A program made the translations under genes and the position numbers. The notes under the pieces are model-generated. The model made no database searches. It saw only the letters and a list, made by a program, of their open reading frames with translations, and was not told the origin of the DNA. From an uncultured Bacteroidales bacterium (GTDB lineage: Bacteria; Bacteroidota; Bacteroidia; Bacteroidales; Bacteroidaceae), in NCBI GenBank assembly GCA_902798615.1, contig CADBXL010000006.1, positions 1 through 64,000 on the forward strand: 64,000 nucleotides of DNA, read 5' to 3'. Of this stretch, positions 25,654 to 35,229 are shown in pieces (the first letter of the stretch is position 1; each line of letters starts with the position of its first letter).

Positions 25654-25677
25654 CAAGTAACAGGTAACAATAAGGAA
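25649..25677 (-). repeat. Heptad repeat copy P7
   Basis: GGTAACA-AGTAACA-GGTAACA-ATAAGGAA on the plus strand with the extension AAATAGTG shared with P3 and P6. It supplies the stop codon of the preceding gene. It lacks the promoter part. Confidence 0.92.
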
Positions 25678-25775
25678 AATAGTGCTCCCCTATCGCTACC
25701 CGTTAGTAAAAGTGGTTGTTTAATTCTTGTTCATTGTCTTGATGCTACATGGCATAGCGAGAGAGAACCCTCTGA

Positions 25776-26852
25776 CTACTTCCAAACCTCATCCGCAATC
25801 TCACGAACCAGCTTGAGCTTTGCCCATTGCTCTTCCTGAGTGAGTTTGTTGCCGATAGCGCATGAAGCGAAACCGCATTGAGGAGAGAGTGACAGGCGGT
25901 CGAGCGGAATGTACTTTGAAGCCTCGCGGATACGGTTGATAATCAGCTGCTTGTCCTCAAGTTCAGGACGCTTGGTGGTGATAAGACCGAGCACCACATG
26001 CTTGTCGGCACTCACCTTGCTCAGAGGCTCGAAACCGCCAGAACGCTCATCGTCATACTCCAGATAGAGCACATCCACATTCTCACGGGCAAATACCCAG
26101 TCGGCAACGGAGTCGTAAGCTCCGCTATTGAACCATGTAGAGTGGTAGTTGCCACGACAGATATGTGATGCCACGAGCAAGTCCTTAGGACGGCCTTCAA
26201 GCGCGAGATTGTTGACCTTGAGCAACAAATCCTTTACCTCATCGAGATTAGGACTGAGACGCGCATATCGCTGTGCTGCCGCCTCGCCTACCACAGCGCC
26301 CCATGTGCAGTCGTCGAGCTGTAGGAAACGGCCACCTGCATCGTAGAACTGGCGTATGAAGTCCTGATAAACGGCAGCTATGTCACGGATTAGATCATTA
26401 AGGTCATTGTATATAGCACGTGTGCCAAGATAGTTCTGTGGGACAGTAAGTTGCTGGAAGAACTGTGCAGGAGAAGGGACTGTGAGCTTGGCTACGCTCT
26501 GGGCATCCTCAAACTTCTTCACACGCTTGAATGCCTCGATGAATGGGTGTGGCTTCGCTGTTAGCTTGCCTGTGAGATATACCTTGTCAAGACGAGCCGT
26601 CTCGCCATTGAACGTCACATCGCCGCCTGGCTCATGAGCCACGCCGCCAAAGCCCCAGAAGAAGTCGAGATGCCAGAACGTCCTGTTAAATTCGCCATCG
26701 GTTATCACGTGATAGCCTAATTCCTTCTGCTTATCTGTTAATTCCTTTACAAGTTGGTCACGAGTGTTTTCTGAAAGATTCTCCGGACGGAGGAAACTGC
26801 CTACGAAGTCAGCTCTCTGCGGAACCTGAATACCATTGATTACTTTTGCCAT
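25776..26852 (-). CDS. MetE-like cobalamin-independent methionine synthase family protein
   Basis: A 358-aa protein corresponding to the C-terminal catalytic barrel of MetE, similar in size to B. subtilis YxjG/YxjH. Visible motifs: HVITDGEFNR, LQLDDCTWG, ASHICRGNYHSTW (zinc-ligand His/Cys), LEYDDERSGGFEPL and SLSPQCGFASC (third ligand Cys). It lacks the N-terminal half of full-length MetE, so the methyl donor may differ from methyl-THF polyglutamate. An Lrp-family gene is divergently placed with back-to-back promoters. Confidence 0.88.
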   Translation of the reverse strand: MAKVINGIQVPQRADFVGSFLRPENLSENTRDQLVKELTDKQKELGYHVITDGEFNRTFWHLDFFWGFGGVAHEPGGDVTFNGETARLDKVYLTGKLTAKPHPFIEAFKRVKKFEDAQSVAKLTVPSPAQFFQQLTVPQNYLGTRAIYNDLNDLIRDIAAVYQDFIRQFYDAGGRFLQLDDCTWGAVVGEAAAQRYARLSPNLDEVKDLLLKVNNLALEGRPKDLLVASHICRGNYHSTWFNSGAYDSVADWVFARENVDVLYLEYDDERSGGFEPLSKVSADKHVVLGLITTKRPELEDKQLIINRIREASKYIPLDRLSLSPQCGFASCAIGNKLTQEEQWAKLKLVREIADEVWK

Positions 26853-26903
26853 AAAAATATATCAAATTACGAATTATTGATTTTTATTCACCTTTATGGA
26901 GTG

Positions 26904-26971
26904 CAAAATTAATTCTCTTTTCTCTTCCCTCCAAAAATATTTGGCACATTCAGAAAAATATACTACTTTTG
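26904..26971. promoter_or_regulatory. Divergent promoters of the MetE-like gene and the Lrp gene
   Basis: Minus strand: -7 TAATTTTG (26904-26911) and -33 TTTG (26932-26935). Plus strand: -33 TTTG (26940-26943) and -7 TACTTTTG (26964-26971). Both have 20-bp spacers. The two -33 boxes are 4 bp apart inside a near-palindrome (26931-26944), so one regulator bound there could control both. Confidence 0.85.
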
Positions 26972-27013
26972 CACTAAATTAATTACAAGCAACAGAATAT
27001 TATTCGGCAGAAT

Positions 27014-27484
27014 ATGAAATACGAAGAACTTGACGAGACGGATCGCAAGATATTGCGCATCCTTCAGGAAGACTCCACTCTCACGGTAAAAGAACTTGCG
27101 GCAAAGGTGAATCTGTCAGCTTCGCCTACCTTCGACAGGCAGAAACGACTGGAGCGCGAGGGGTTCATAAAAGGCTATCATGCCGTGCTCGACCCGAAGA
27201 AGACGGGCAACGGGATAACCGTGCTCTGCAATATGCGCCTCAGACATCACTCGCAGTTGCTCATGGATGATTTCATGGAGACTATCCAGAATATCGAAGA
27301 GATAACGGAATGCTACAACACGAGTGGCGAGTATGATTTCACGTTGAAGATTCAGACGCGCGACATGGATTCATATCAGGAATTCATGCGCACGAAACTC
27401 GGAAACATAGAGAGCGTAGGTTATTTTCATAGTATTTTCGTTATGAAGGAAGTGAAGAACACTCACGGTGTGCCTATCCTGTAA
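27014..27484 (+). CDS. Lrp/AsnC-family transcriptional regulator
   Basis: A 156-aa protein with an N-terminal helix-turn-helix (LDETDRKILRILQEDSTLTV, then KELAAKVNLSASPTFDRQKR) and a C-terminal RAM-type ligand domain (ITECYNTSGEYDFTLKIQTR). Lrp proteins sense amino acids and often control neighbouring metabolic genes. The MetE-like gene is divergent with overlapping promoter space, so methionine or a related amino acid is a reasonable guess for the effector, not shown by sequence. A strong terminator follows. Confidence 0.94.
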   Translation: MKYEELDETDRKILRILQEDSTLTVKELAAKVNLSASPTFDRQKRLEREGFIKGYHAVLDPKKTGNGITVLCNMRLRHHSQLLMDDFMETIQNIEEITECYNTSGEYDFTLKIQTRDMDSYQEFMRTKLGNIESVGYFHSIFVMKEVKNTHGVPIL

Positions 27485-27507
27485 GCCTGAAATGTTATTA
27501 TATAACA

Positions 27508-27550
27508 GAAGACCTCATCCACCGAATCAGGGGATGAGGTCTTTCTTTTT
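27508..27550 (+). terminator. Terminator after the Lrp gene
   Basis: Stem GACCTCATCC (27511-27520) / GGATGAGGTC (27532-27541) followed by TTTCTTTTTT. Strong rho-independent form. Confidence 0.9.
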
Positions 27551-27592
27551 TATTCTTGCCCGAAAGCTACATTCTAATTTTGCGCTCTCAGA

Positions 27593-30580
27593 CTAATTCA
27601 GTATAACTACATCCCCAATAGAAGATGAGGATTGCTTCTTTTCCTTCATCGGATAGAGACTCCATTGCAGATGCAGCATGGCATAGCGAGGTAGTGTGTT
27701 GGTTACGGTTTCGTATCGTCCCTGCGCATTGATGGTTATATTGGTATTGGTGAGCTGATGAAGGAGGTCAAACATCTCCAGACGGGCGGTGAGCTTCTTC
27801 TTCAGGAACGAGCGAGCAATAGAGGCATTCCACACAAGGTTATTGGTATTGAACTCGCTTGACGAATAACCACGGCGAGAGTACATCTTGATGTCGGTAG
27901 CAAGGGTGATGCCTGTACGGAACACGCGCCATGTGCCGTTGAAGCCATAGGAGAAGAGCTTGGCGTTGATTTCGTTAAAGCCCACTCTGTCAGATGTGCT
28001 ATGGCGCAATTCAACCTTTCCGCTTATACGGAGTGAGAGGCTGTCGCCTCTGCGATAGGTGAGCGAGAGATTATCCGTCCAGTTATTATTGTGCACCTTG
28101 CTAAGCTGGGATTCTGTCTGCCCAAGAGAAGCTATCATATCCACGCTCTGTGAGAAATTGTAACCAGCGTTGTTATCGAGATTGAAGCGTTTCTCTTTTC
28201 CAAAGTCCATACCTAAGCCCCAATTTGTATTCCATGACCAGTTGTCATCCACATTCACAGGCTTGTAGGTGCGCTTACCTGTATTAATATCCATAGTAAA
28301 GCCTTGCGAAATAGCATTCTGGGTAGCGCTGATATTGCCAGATAAATTGGTATATACGGTTATGGAGTCTCCGCCATGTACCCATCGCTTGCCGGCATTT
28401 AAATAAAAGTTTTCATTCCATGACTGCTTGAGATCTGGATTGCCAAGACGCACGCTGAGCGGATTAGAATCGTTTGACACATCAACCATATTCAGCATGT
28501 TCGGTTGTGAGTTCCTGATGTTATAATTAACATTGAAGTTTATATTCTTTTTTCTATGAGAATAATACACATAGCCATATGGATTGAAAAAAACATAGTT
28601 GCGAACCAACTTCGATTCTATGTTGCCGTGGTAATCGTATCTGTGCTTGATATTAGTTAAAGGCACAGTCAAATATGAAAAGAAATTTGTTTTTTCATCA
28701 TACTGCTGATAGCTTATCTGGAAGTTTCCACCATAGCCCTTTTTCATTTCCGTACTGCGATAGCTGTTCTTTGCGTCGATGGCGTAAAGTTCCAAGTCAT
28801 AGTTACTTGGAAGTTCGCCCAAAGGATGCACGGAACCTATGCCCCAACCGTCAATGTCGTGGAGATTATAGTAGTGCTGAGTATTGCTATTATAGTACTG
28901 GTTATACGTTATATTAAGTCTCAATGACAGATGCTCGTTAGCATTATAACTATATCCTGCATTAACAGAATAGTTATAATTGTGGTTGGGAGATGTGGTG
29001 TATTTATTCTGATACAGGTCACTATCTTGCACACGGAAATAATTCACATCCTGCAGGCTATAGTTTTTGTTCTTCACATTACCATAGCTGCCACTTGCTC
29101 CTACAGAAATATAATCACCCGAACTTAGCTTGAACTCGATGTTTGAAACATGATTTGCACTAAACGATGTGTAATTGCTGAACGAGGAATTCGCGTTGCG
29201 ATTGATGAGTTGTGCCTGAAGCGCAGGATTCAACTGGGCAGAAAAGGCAGAGTCGAGACTCTGCTGAACATTACCCCAACGGCTGAACTCCTCATCAGCA
29301 AGAATACTTCGAGAGGCATTGTCGCTATTGTTCTCAGCATAGCTTACTCTTGTGTTATTATACCACCAGTATGGTTTGCGGACATAGAAAGTATTGTTTA
29401 GCGAAACATTCTTGCTATGAGATACTCGGTTGCTCATAGAGCGCGAGAAAGTATTCTTGGGACTAAGGAACTGCTCTGAGTTCTGTGTATTCTCGTCAAC
29501 TGACTTATTCCATGAGAACTCCACATTGCCTTGCTCTTCCCAACGTTGCTCCTTCTCTGTAATCTGGAGGTCGATACCGGCCTTACGGGTGTTGCGAGAG
29601 CCTTCTGGCTGATTAGCAGGATCCCAGTCTCCATCACGACCAGGCTTGCGGTTCTCGTTCACGTTGTTGGTGTTGGCATATACGGAGAGACGTGAACAGT
29701 CGGTATAGCGGAGAGCGAAGAGACGCGCCATATATCGGTCTTCAGTACCGCCTGCAAGCTCTACATTGCCCATAAAGCCTTTGTTATACTGACGCTTTAG
29801 CTGAACGTCCATAGTGAAGGTCTTTTCTTCCAGTTCACGACCTGCCCATTTGCTCTTCTCTGAGCTTTTATGATACACCTGTATATTCTTAACGGTAAAG
29901 CTTGGAAGGTTCTCCAACATCACTTTCTTATTGCCCTTGAAGAAGTCTTTGCCGTTGAGGGTAAGTTCCTCAACCTTCTCTCCGTTTACAGTTATCTCAC
30001 CCTCGCTGCTGAGCTTTGCTCCTGGTAGCTGACGGACAAGTGCATCAAGCATACTGCCTTCTTCCAACGCGAAGGCATCGGCATTATAGATGATGGTATC
30101 TCCATGCTGAACCATCTTGATCTTGGTAGCCTTGACAACCACCTCGTCGAGCATTACGCTATCAGGCACACCTGCTTTCACAGGGCGCATATATACTACA
30201 GGCAGCTCGAACCAACGGTTGCGTGCCACCTTCTTGATTTCATAGTCTATGGTGTTAGGATAATAGCCTGGTGCCTTTGCCTTCAGAATGAACTTTCCAA
30301 CGGCAGAATCTGCAGGAACCTTGAGCTCATAGTATGTACGGTCGCGCATATTCCAGCGGCTCTTTTCGTACCTATGGCAGGTCATAGTGTCGATAACAGT
30401 ACTATCGGCACGCATGAGAGTTACAAACACACTATCAGGACCAGCCTTAGTCTTAGCATCGATGACATATCCGTATAACTCTATTTTCTTCTCTTTCTTT
30501 TTCTTTGCGTTTTCTGCATAAGATGATACTGAAGTAGCCAATACTATCATGACTACCAGTAGGTTTACAATTTTTTTCAA
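27593..30580 (-). CDS. Large outer-membrane beta-barrel protein (TonB-receptor-like)
   Basis: A 995-aa protein with a signal peptide (about 1-22, ending SSYA), an N-terminal beta-sandwich of the carboxypeptidase-regulatory type (ELYGYVIDAKTKAGPDSVFV), a plug-like section (MLDEVVVKATKIKMVQHGDT, then LEEGSMLDALVRQLPGAKLS, VNGEKVEELTLNGKDFFKG) and a long barrel with alternating aromatic strands. This fits the Bacteroidetes OMP_b-brl_3 group. No SusD partner is adjacent, so it is not a normal polysaccharide-utilisation pair, and no substrate can be named. It is separated from nagB by a terminator. Confidence 0.85.
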   Translation of the reverse strand: MKKIVNLLVVMIVLATSVSSYAENAKKKKEKKIELYGYVIDAKTKAGPDSVFVTLMRADSTVIDTMTCHRYEKSRWNMRDRTYYELKVPADSAVGKFILKAKAPGYYPNTIDYEIKKVARNRWFELPVVYMRPVKAGVPDSVMLDEVVVKATKIKMVQHGDTIIYNADAFALEEGSMLDALVRQLPGAKLSSEGEITVNGEKVEELTLNGKDFFKGNKKVMLENLPSFTVKNIQVYHKSSEKSKWAGRELEEKTFTMDVQLKRQYNKGFMGNVELAGGTEDRYMARLFALRYTDCSRLSVYANTNNVNENRKPGRDGDWDPANQPEGSRNTRKAGIDLQITEKEQRWEEQGNVEFSWNKSVDENTQNSEQFLSPKNTFSRSMSNRVSHSKNVSLNNTFYVRKPYWWYNNTRVSYAENNSDNASRSILADEEFSRWGNVQQSLDSAFSAQLNPALQAQLINRNANSSFSNYTSFSANHVSNIEFKLSSGDYISVGASGSYGNVKNKNYSLQDVNYFRVQDSDLYQNKYTTSPNHNYNYSVNAGYSYNANEHLSLRLNITYNQYYNSNTQHYYNLHDIDGWGIGSVHPLGELPSNYDLELYAIDAKNSYRSTEMKKGYGGNFQISYQQYDEKTNFFSYLTVPLTNIKHRYDYHGNIESKLVRNYVFFNPYGYVYYSHRKKNINFNVNYNIRNSQPNMLNMVDVSNDSNPLSVRLGNPDLKQSWNENFYLNAGKRWVHGGDSITVYTNLSGNISATQNAISQGFTMDINTGKRTYKPVNVDDNWSWNTNWGLGMDFGKEKRFNLDNNAGYNFSQSVDMIASLGQTESQLSKVHNNNWTDNLSLTYRRGDSLSLRISGKVELRHSTSDRVGFNEINAKLFSYGFNGTWRVFRTGITLATDIKMYSRRGYSSSEFNTNNLVWNASIARSFLKKKLTARLEMFDLLHQLTNTNITINAQGRYETVTNTLPRYAMLHLQWSLYPMKEKKQSSSSIGDVVILN

Positions 30581-30663
30581 CGTTATGAATAGTTTTAGTT
30601 ATTTTACTACAATGCTCGTCTTTTATGGTTGTAATCTCAGTATATAGTTAGTTTCTCTGTCAG

Positions 30664-30698
30664 AAAAGTGAGGGGATAGGCTCATCCCCTCACGCAAA
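30664..30698 (-). terminator. Hairpin downstream of nagB
   Basis: GTGAGGGGAT (30668-30677) / ATCCCCTCAC (30684-30693) with a 6-nt loop. On the minus strand CTTTTCTG follows. It separates nagB from the outer-membrane protein gene. Confidence 0.75.
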
Positions 30699-30713
30699 AT
30701 TTCATTTATGTTA

Positions 30714-31505
30714 TTACAGATTACCTCTTTCCTTGTCGAGATAGTACTTGTATGTGCCAACTGTAAGCTCGTCACAAGCAGGCTCATCGCATACTACAAT
30801 TGAGTGTGGATGCATCTGGAGCATAGAAGCTGTCCACTTATGGCTAATCTCACCATCGATGATATGCTTGAGGGCACGTGCCTTGTGATGACCGTTACAT
30901 ACAAGCAAAACTTCCTTTGCAGCCATCACAGTACCGATACCTACGGTAAGTGCCTGTGTAGGAACAAGGCTGAGATCACCATCGAAGAAACGTGAGTTTG
31001 CAATGATTGTGTCTGTGGTAAGAGTCTTGATACGTGTCTTTGAAGAGAGAGAAGAGCCTGGCTCGTTGAATGCAAGATGACCATCAGGACCTACACCTCC
31101 CATAAAGAGATCGATACCGCCAGCTGCCTCTATTGCAGCCTCGTAAGCCTCACACTCAGCAACAAGATCCTTCGCGTTTCCGTTAAGGATATGTACGTTC
31201 TCTTTCTTAATATCAATATGAGAGAAGAAATTCGTCCACATGAATGAATGGTAGCTCTCTGGATGATCCTCTGGAAGATGTACATACTCATCCATATTGA
31301 ATGTAATGACATTCTGGAAAGAGATTTCACCAGCCTTGTAGAGATTGATAAGCTCTCTGTAGAGGCCAAGAGGTGAAGAGCCTGTTGGACAGCCCAACTT
31401 GAATGGCTTTTCCGGAGTAGGTTTAGCCTCGATGATTCGTTTTGCAACATAATTTGCTGCCCACTTCGACATCTTGTCGTAGTCTGGTTCAATAATTACT
31501 CGCAT
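30714..31505 (-). CDS. nagB: Glucosamine-6-phosphate deaminase
   Basis: Converts glucosamine-6-phosphate to fructose-6-phosphate and ammonia in amino-sugar use. The 263-aa product has LGCPTGSSPLGLYRELI, FNMDEYVHLPEDHPESY and GGVGPDGHLAFNEPGSSL, the family's catalytic and phosphate-binding segments. Length matches E. coli NagB (266 aa). No nagA is adjacent. It appears to be a single-gene unit. Confidence 0.97.
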   Translation of the reverse strand: MRVIIEPDYDKMSKWAANYVAKRIIEAKPTPEKPFKLGCPTGSSPLGLYRELINLYKAGEISFQNVITFNMDEYVHLPEDHPESYHSFMWTNFFSHIDIKKENVHILNGNAKDLVAECEAYEAAIEAAGGIDLFMGGVGPDGHLAFNEPGSSLSSKTRIKTLTTDTIIANSRFFDGDLSLVPTQALTVGIGTVMAAKEVLLVCNGHHKARALKHIIDGEISHKWTASMLQMHPHSIVVCDEPACDELTVGTYKYYLDKERGNL

Positions 31506-31623
31506 ACTTTTCTTGTTATTGGTTGTTTAAGTTAAGCGCCTGAAGACCTGCTACCAAAAAGTGCAAAAGGAGGGGTTTCCTCAGACTATGATTAAAATGT
31601 TTATTTCATAATAATAACGCAAT

Positions 31624-33204
31624 TTAGAGGTCAATATTACATGCCTGAACATCGCGTTCTCCATCCTCATCAAGAGAGGCATTCCATTCCACTTCTGCTT
31701 TTTCACCCTCAGCAATTAGAGTTGCCTTGTCAGAAAGATTGAAATGAGCAGCTACCCAGTTATATTCATACTGCGCTATAAGTGGCTCTATATCCTCAAA
31801 AGTCTTGCCCGCCTTAAGAGCAGCTATCATCTCTGCCTTTGGAACAAGCATACCTCCGAAGTCTGTCCATTCGCCAATTCCTTCTGAAGATGCGGTTAAA
31901 CCTTCACTTGCCTTGAGAACCTGAGCAAGGTACATTTTTATCGCCTGATTATATAGAGCTATTCCACGGTCGATATGTTTTGGCGAGATTATGCATTTCC
32001 TATACTCCGTCAGGCCTTCGCTTTGCATTTTAGAGAGCACCTCTATTGCCTTGAGAATTGAAGCAACTGTATATGGACCTAGCATAGAGAAATTGAGAAG
32101 GTCACGACGTGTTGCCTTTCCCTCAGTTCGCTTATCACGCTTCGGCCATTTCAAAGCATCACGACGAGTACCTACGCTTCGGAATGCCTGTGCAGGAATG
32201 ATATGCGTATATCCATCCCTACCCTCTGTTATGAGCGAGAAAGGAAGATCACGAAGATCCTGATGTCCGACATGATGCATAATAACTGTACTGAAAGCGC
32301 CAATCTGCATAGGCCAATATACATAGCTGCTGCTACCGAGTTTTGCACCACGAAGAAGCTGACCATACTTGTTTGGTCCCATCTTATATGAGTGGTTACT
32401 CTGGTTGCTTCCTGAACCAGCATTAAAGAAACTTGTCATACACGCAATCATAAGCGTTGCCTTATGGTGGCTTACGCTATAAGGACCGGCAAAATATGCA
32501 CAAGCCTCGCCATTCTCAAAGTGACAGTTGGCAAAGAAAAGCGACTGGGTTGCAGAATACATACGACCGATATGACAGCCTTGTCCAACAAAGCAGTTAT
32601 CAAGTTGGGCAGCATCAGTAATATGACTGTCAGAACCAACTATAACATGCTCCATTATGACATTTGCCCCTACCCCACTTGGAGCTTCCGGCAAAGAGTT
32701 GATACTTACGTCAACAAGTCGGGTAGCACCAATAACATGTGTCTTTGGACCTATATGAACATCTGTCAACTGAAGACAATTCTTCACTACGGCACCTTCA
32801 TCAATGATACTTCCATCTGATTCTATCTGCTTGGCATAGTCAAATGCTTTCTGCTGAAGGGTCTTGACAAGCGTAGGATTCGCATAAGCCTCCTGCACTT
32901 CAAAGGCAGCCTCCATACTGGTAAGGTTATCATGAATGATGACTTCAAGTCCGCCATCTTCCTTCATAACACCCACTTCTACTCCATTGGCAAAAGAGGT
33001 CTTGCCACTTGCACCAAGATCTGAAATATCAACAAGAGTTATGCCTGAAGACAGATACACCTTACCTGTGAAATTTACATTACAGATGGTATAATTAGAA
33101 AAATCATTTGTTACTAAGATATCCTGCCAATTAGAAGCTGCAGAACCTGCAGATTGCAGCATCTGAATTTCGTCTTCAGTCAGATTACGATATTGCTTTT
33201 GCAT
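31624..33204 (-). CDS. DUF4954 family protein (left-handed beta-helix type)
   Basis: A 526-aa protein from ATG 33204 (MQKQYRNLTEDEIQ). The upstream ATG at 33228 lies in the promoter -7 box and is excluded. Residues about 130-330 show short hexapeptide-like turns (VVKNCLQLTDVHIGPKTHVI, ANVIMEHVIVGSDSHITDAA, LDNCFVGQGCHIGRM), as in sugar-nucleotide acyltransferase beta-helices. The C-terminal part is helical. The family is common in Bacteroidetes and of unknown function; a sugar-phosphate-related activity next to nagB would be a guess. Confidence 0.85.
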   Translation of the reverse strand: MQKQYRNLTEDEIQMLQSAGSAASNWQDILVTNDFSNYTICNVNFTGKVYLSSGITLVDISDLGASGKTSFANGVEVGVMKEDGGLEVIIHDNLTSMEAAFEVQEAYANPTLVKTLQQKAFDYAKQIESDGSIIDEGAVVKNCLQLTDVHIGPKTHVIGATRLVDVSINSLPEAPSGVGANVIMEHVIVGSDSHITDAAQLDNCFVGQGCHIGRMYSATQSLFFANCHFENGEACAYFAGPYSVSHHKATLMIACMTSFFNAGSGSNQSNHSYKMGPNKYGQLLRGAKLGSSSYVYWPMQIGAFSTVIMHHVGHQDLRDLPFSLITEGRDGYTHIIPAQAFRSVGTRRDALKWPKRDKRTEGKATRRDLLNFSMLGPYTVASILKAIEVLSKMQSEGLTEYRKCIISPKHIDRGIALYNQAIKMYLAQVLKASEGLTASSEGIGEWTDFGGMLVPKAEMIAALKAGKTFEDIEPLIAQYEYNWVAAHFNLSDKATLIAEGEKAEVEWNASLDEDGERDVQACNIDL

Positions 33205-33225
33205 ATTATTGGGTTTAGGTTTTTG

Positions 33226-33233
33226 CAAAGGTA
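33226..33233 (-). promoter_or_regulatory. Promoter (-7 box) of the DUF4954 gene
   Basis: Minus-strand TACCTTTG 22 bp upstream of the chosen start. The -33 box is degenerate. Confidence 0.65.
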
Positions 33234-33316
33234 CAATAAATATCTTATACTATAAAATATTTATCATTTCAGTCTTTAGTTTTTTTACATTTTTAACAGA
33301 TTACGCTTTGCCTTCA

Positions 33317-33480
33317 TTATGTCTTCGCTCTACCTTCGCTCTTCCTTCGCTATAAATCCGAACCAAACTCGATGCAAGTCCGTTCCAGGTCCCATTCTAT
33401 ATGGGAGTTTCATCGAGTTTGGTTGGGAAGAAGATGGGACTTACAAGGGAACTACATAGGACCTACTTGGGAAGAACTAC
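33317..33480. repeat. 11-bp-period intergenic array R5 with inverted arms
   Basis: TTCGCT cores at 33324, 33335 and 33346 (11 bp apart). Then a 14-bp inverted pair AACCAAACTCGATG (33361-33374) / CATCGAGTTTGGTT (33411-33424). Then four 11-bp steps at 33434, 33445, 33456 and 33467. It lies 3' of the TPR gene and upstream of the DUF4954 promoter. The inverted pair recurs in R7, and an inverted AACGGACTT module is embedded. Confidence 0.88.
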
Positions 33481-33532
33481 GAGAAACTAAAAAACGCATC
33501 CCTCAAAAGAGAGATGCGCCTTATTTATTGTA

Positions 33533-35209
33533 TTAAAGTGGTCTGTGTTCTGCTCTCATACGAGCAGCAGTCTTTGGCTTGCCCTTAGCACAAGCGCTGA
33601 AAATCTGATCACCAGAACCATACGTCAAATCATAATCCATCATATGGAGAGCATACTTCATTGCTTTGTCATAGTCACTATTAAAGAAGTAATGAATACC
33701 AAGATAATTGGCTGCAACAGCTATATATTGTTCATCATTACTATCGCGACTCAGATTAGATGCCTCAAGATTAAACAACTTTGTATAAATCGCAAGAGCA
33801 TTACCAGTCTTAGGATTTTCCTCCGTCTGAGTAAGCATATATGCATGACTATAATAGATACTACATACCTGTGGATCAGTTGAGAAATCCCTCTCTACCT
33901 TTTCATACATATTCAAGAGTTCACGTTGTGCAAGACTCTTTTCTGTAGCATCAGTAGCACCGTTATACTTATTTTGAAGAACATTAATCTGATCTATCCA
34001 ATCATTAATAGTCAAGTCATTTGCATTCTTCTTACTCATCTGATACTGTCGGATATGAAGAGCCTGATCATACTGTCCCTTAGCCATCAATGCATTAACA
34101 ATTTTCTTAATATCACCACTCATTCCATTATACTGAGCTGTAGCAAGCACACGTTGTTGCATTGTAACACCCATATCCTGTGAGAGATCAAGACCTACCT
34201 CAAGACCTTTCTCCATTATATCAACAGCAGCATCCAATCCTACATTACCAGTACTGAGGCTATCTATACTCTCCAAAGAGAACATAGAGAGTGCCTGATA
34301 ACGATAGTCATAAGGCATATAACGATAATGAAGCTTAGCTGTATCAGCACTCTGGAAAAGCTCATTAGCATTCTTAATAGCATCCTGATAACGTTGCAAA
34401 CCATAGTTTGCTGCCAACAAGACACTCAAGAATCTTGGATCTGTAACTTCCTTCTCATGGGCAAAATTAGCGACACTAACAATCTTTTCACGATAGAAAT
34501 TCTTCACATCTGCCTCTTTTGACCAGTCAACAGCAAGATCCAACGCATTACAATATTTATAGAGTTCATCCAATGAGAGATTCTCATTGCCTTGCTCCTC
34601 ATATGTGGTAATACCTTTCTTAAGAAGTCCCATCTTAATGCCGAGAGTATCATCTGGGGCTTTTCTGGCAACAGCAACCTGAAGAGCAGCAATAGTACCA
34701 CCAATATTCAGGTCAGGACGCTGATCACGAAGTTGAAGGAACTGTCTCAACACACCCTCAGGATCTTCTGACGCCTTCATACTAGCATAATAGTCATATG
34801 AGTCAGGATAGAGAGGGTTTACTTCCATCGCTTTCTTGAAATAGATAATTGCAGTATCTCTATAAGCAGAATCACCCCAGTGCTCAAACTTATACTGACA
34901 ATGCCTTCCAAGAAGCACATAAGAAGGTGCGAAATCAGGCTGAATCTCAAGAGCCTGCATAGCATACTTCTTAGTCTTATCAAAGTCCTGGTTCATGTTG
35001 TATGCCTCTGCAATACCAAGAAGTACCGTAGGATTCTTACGGTTTGCAAAAGCAATACGATATGCGAGTGTATCCGCATAGTTAGCATACTCTCTGATAG
35101 TCTCAGCGAGCGCACCAGTAAGTGCCTTTACATCAGTTTGTGCATTTGCAGGAGCTGCAAAAGCTCCAAGCACAAAAACTGAAAGTATGATATGTTTGAA
35201 AAATTTCAT
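33533..35209 (-). CDS. TPR-repeat periplasmic protein (last gene of envelope operon)
   Basis: A 558-aa secreted protein from ATG 35209 (MKFFKHIILSVFVLGAFAAP, then ANAQ, a clear signal peptide); ATG 35221 is an alternative four codons upstream. The body is helical with TPR-like units (YAMQALEIQPDFAPSYVLLG, YFKKAMEVNPLYPDSYDYYA) and a final unit near AVAANYLGIHYFFNSDYDKA. It ends ARMRAEHRPL. TPR proteins of Bacteroidetes often scaffold outer-membrane assemblies. It lies about 20 bp after the 1110-aa barrel gene, so the two are surely co-transcribed. Function unknown. Confidence 0.85.
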   Translation of the reverse strand: MKFFKHIILSVFVLGAFAAPANAQTDVKALTGALAETIREYANYADTLAYRIAFANRKNPTVLLGIAEAYNMNQDFDKTKKYAMQALEIQPDFAPSYVLLGRHCQYKFEHWGDSAYRDTAIIYFKKAMEVNPLYPDSYDYYASMKASEDPEGVLRQFLQLRDQRPDLNIGGTIAALQVAVARKAPDDTLGIKMGLLKKGITTYEEQGNENLSLDELYKYCNALDLAVDWSKEADVKNFYREKIVSVANFAHEKEVTDPRFLSVLLAANYGLQRYQDAIKNANELFQSADTAKLHYRYMPYDYRYQALSMFSLESIDSLSTGNVGLDAAVDIMEKGLEVGLDLSQDMGVTMQQRVLATAQYNGMSGDIKKIVNALMAKGQYDQALHIRQYQMSKKNANDLTINDWIDQINVLQNKYNGATDATEKSLAQRELLNMYEKVERDFSTDPQVCSIYYSHAYMLTQTEENPKTGNALAIYTKLFNLEASNLSRDSNDEQYIAVAANYLGIHYFFNSDYDKAMKYALHMMDYDLTYGSGDQIFSACAKGKPKTAARMRAEHRPL

Positions 35210-35229
35210 TCTATTATGCATCTAAAGGT

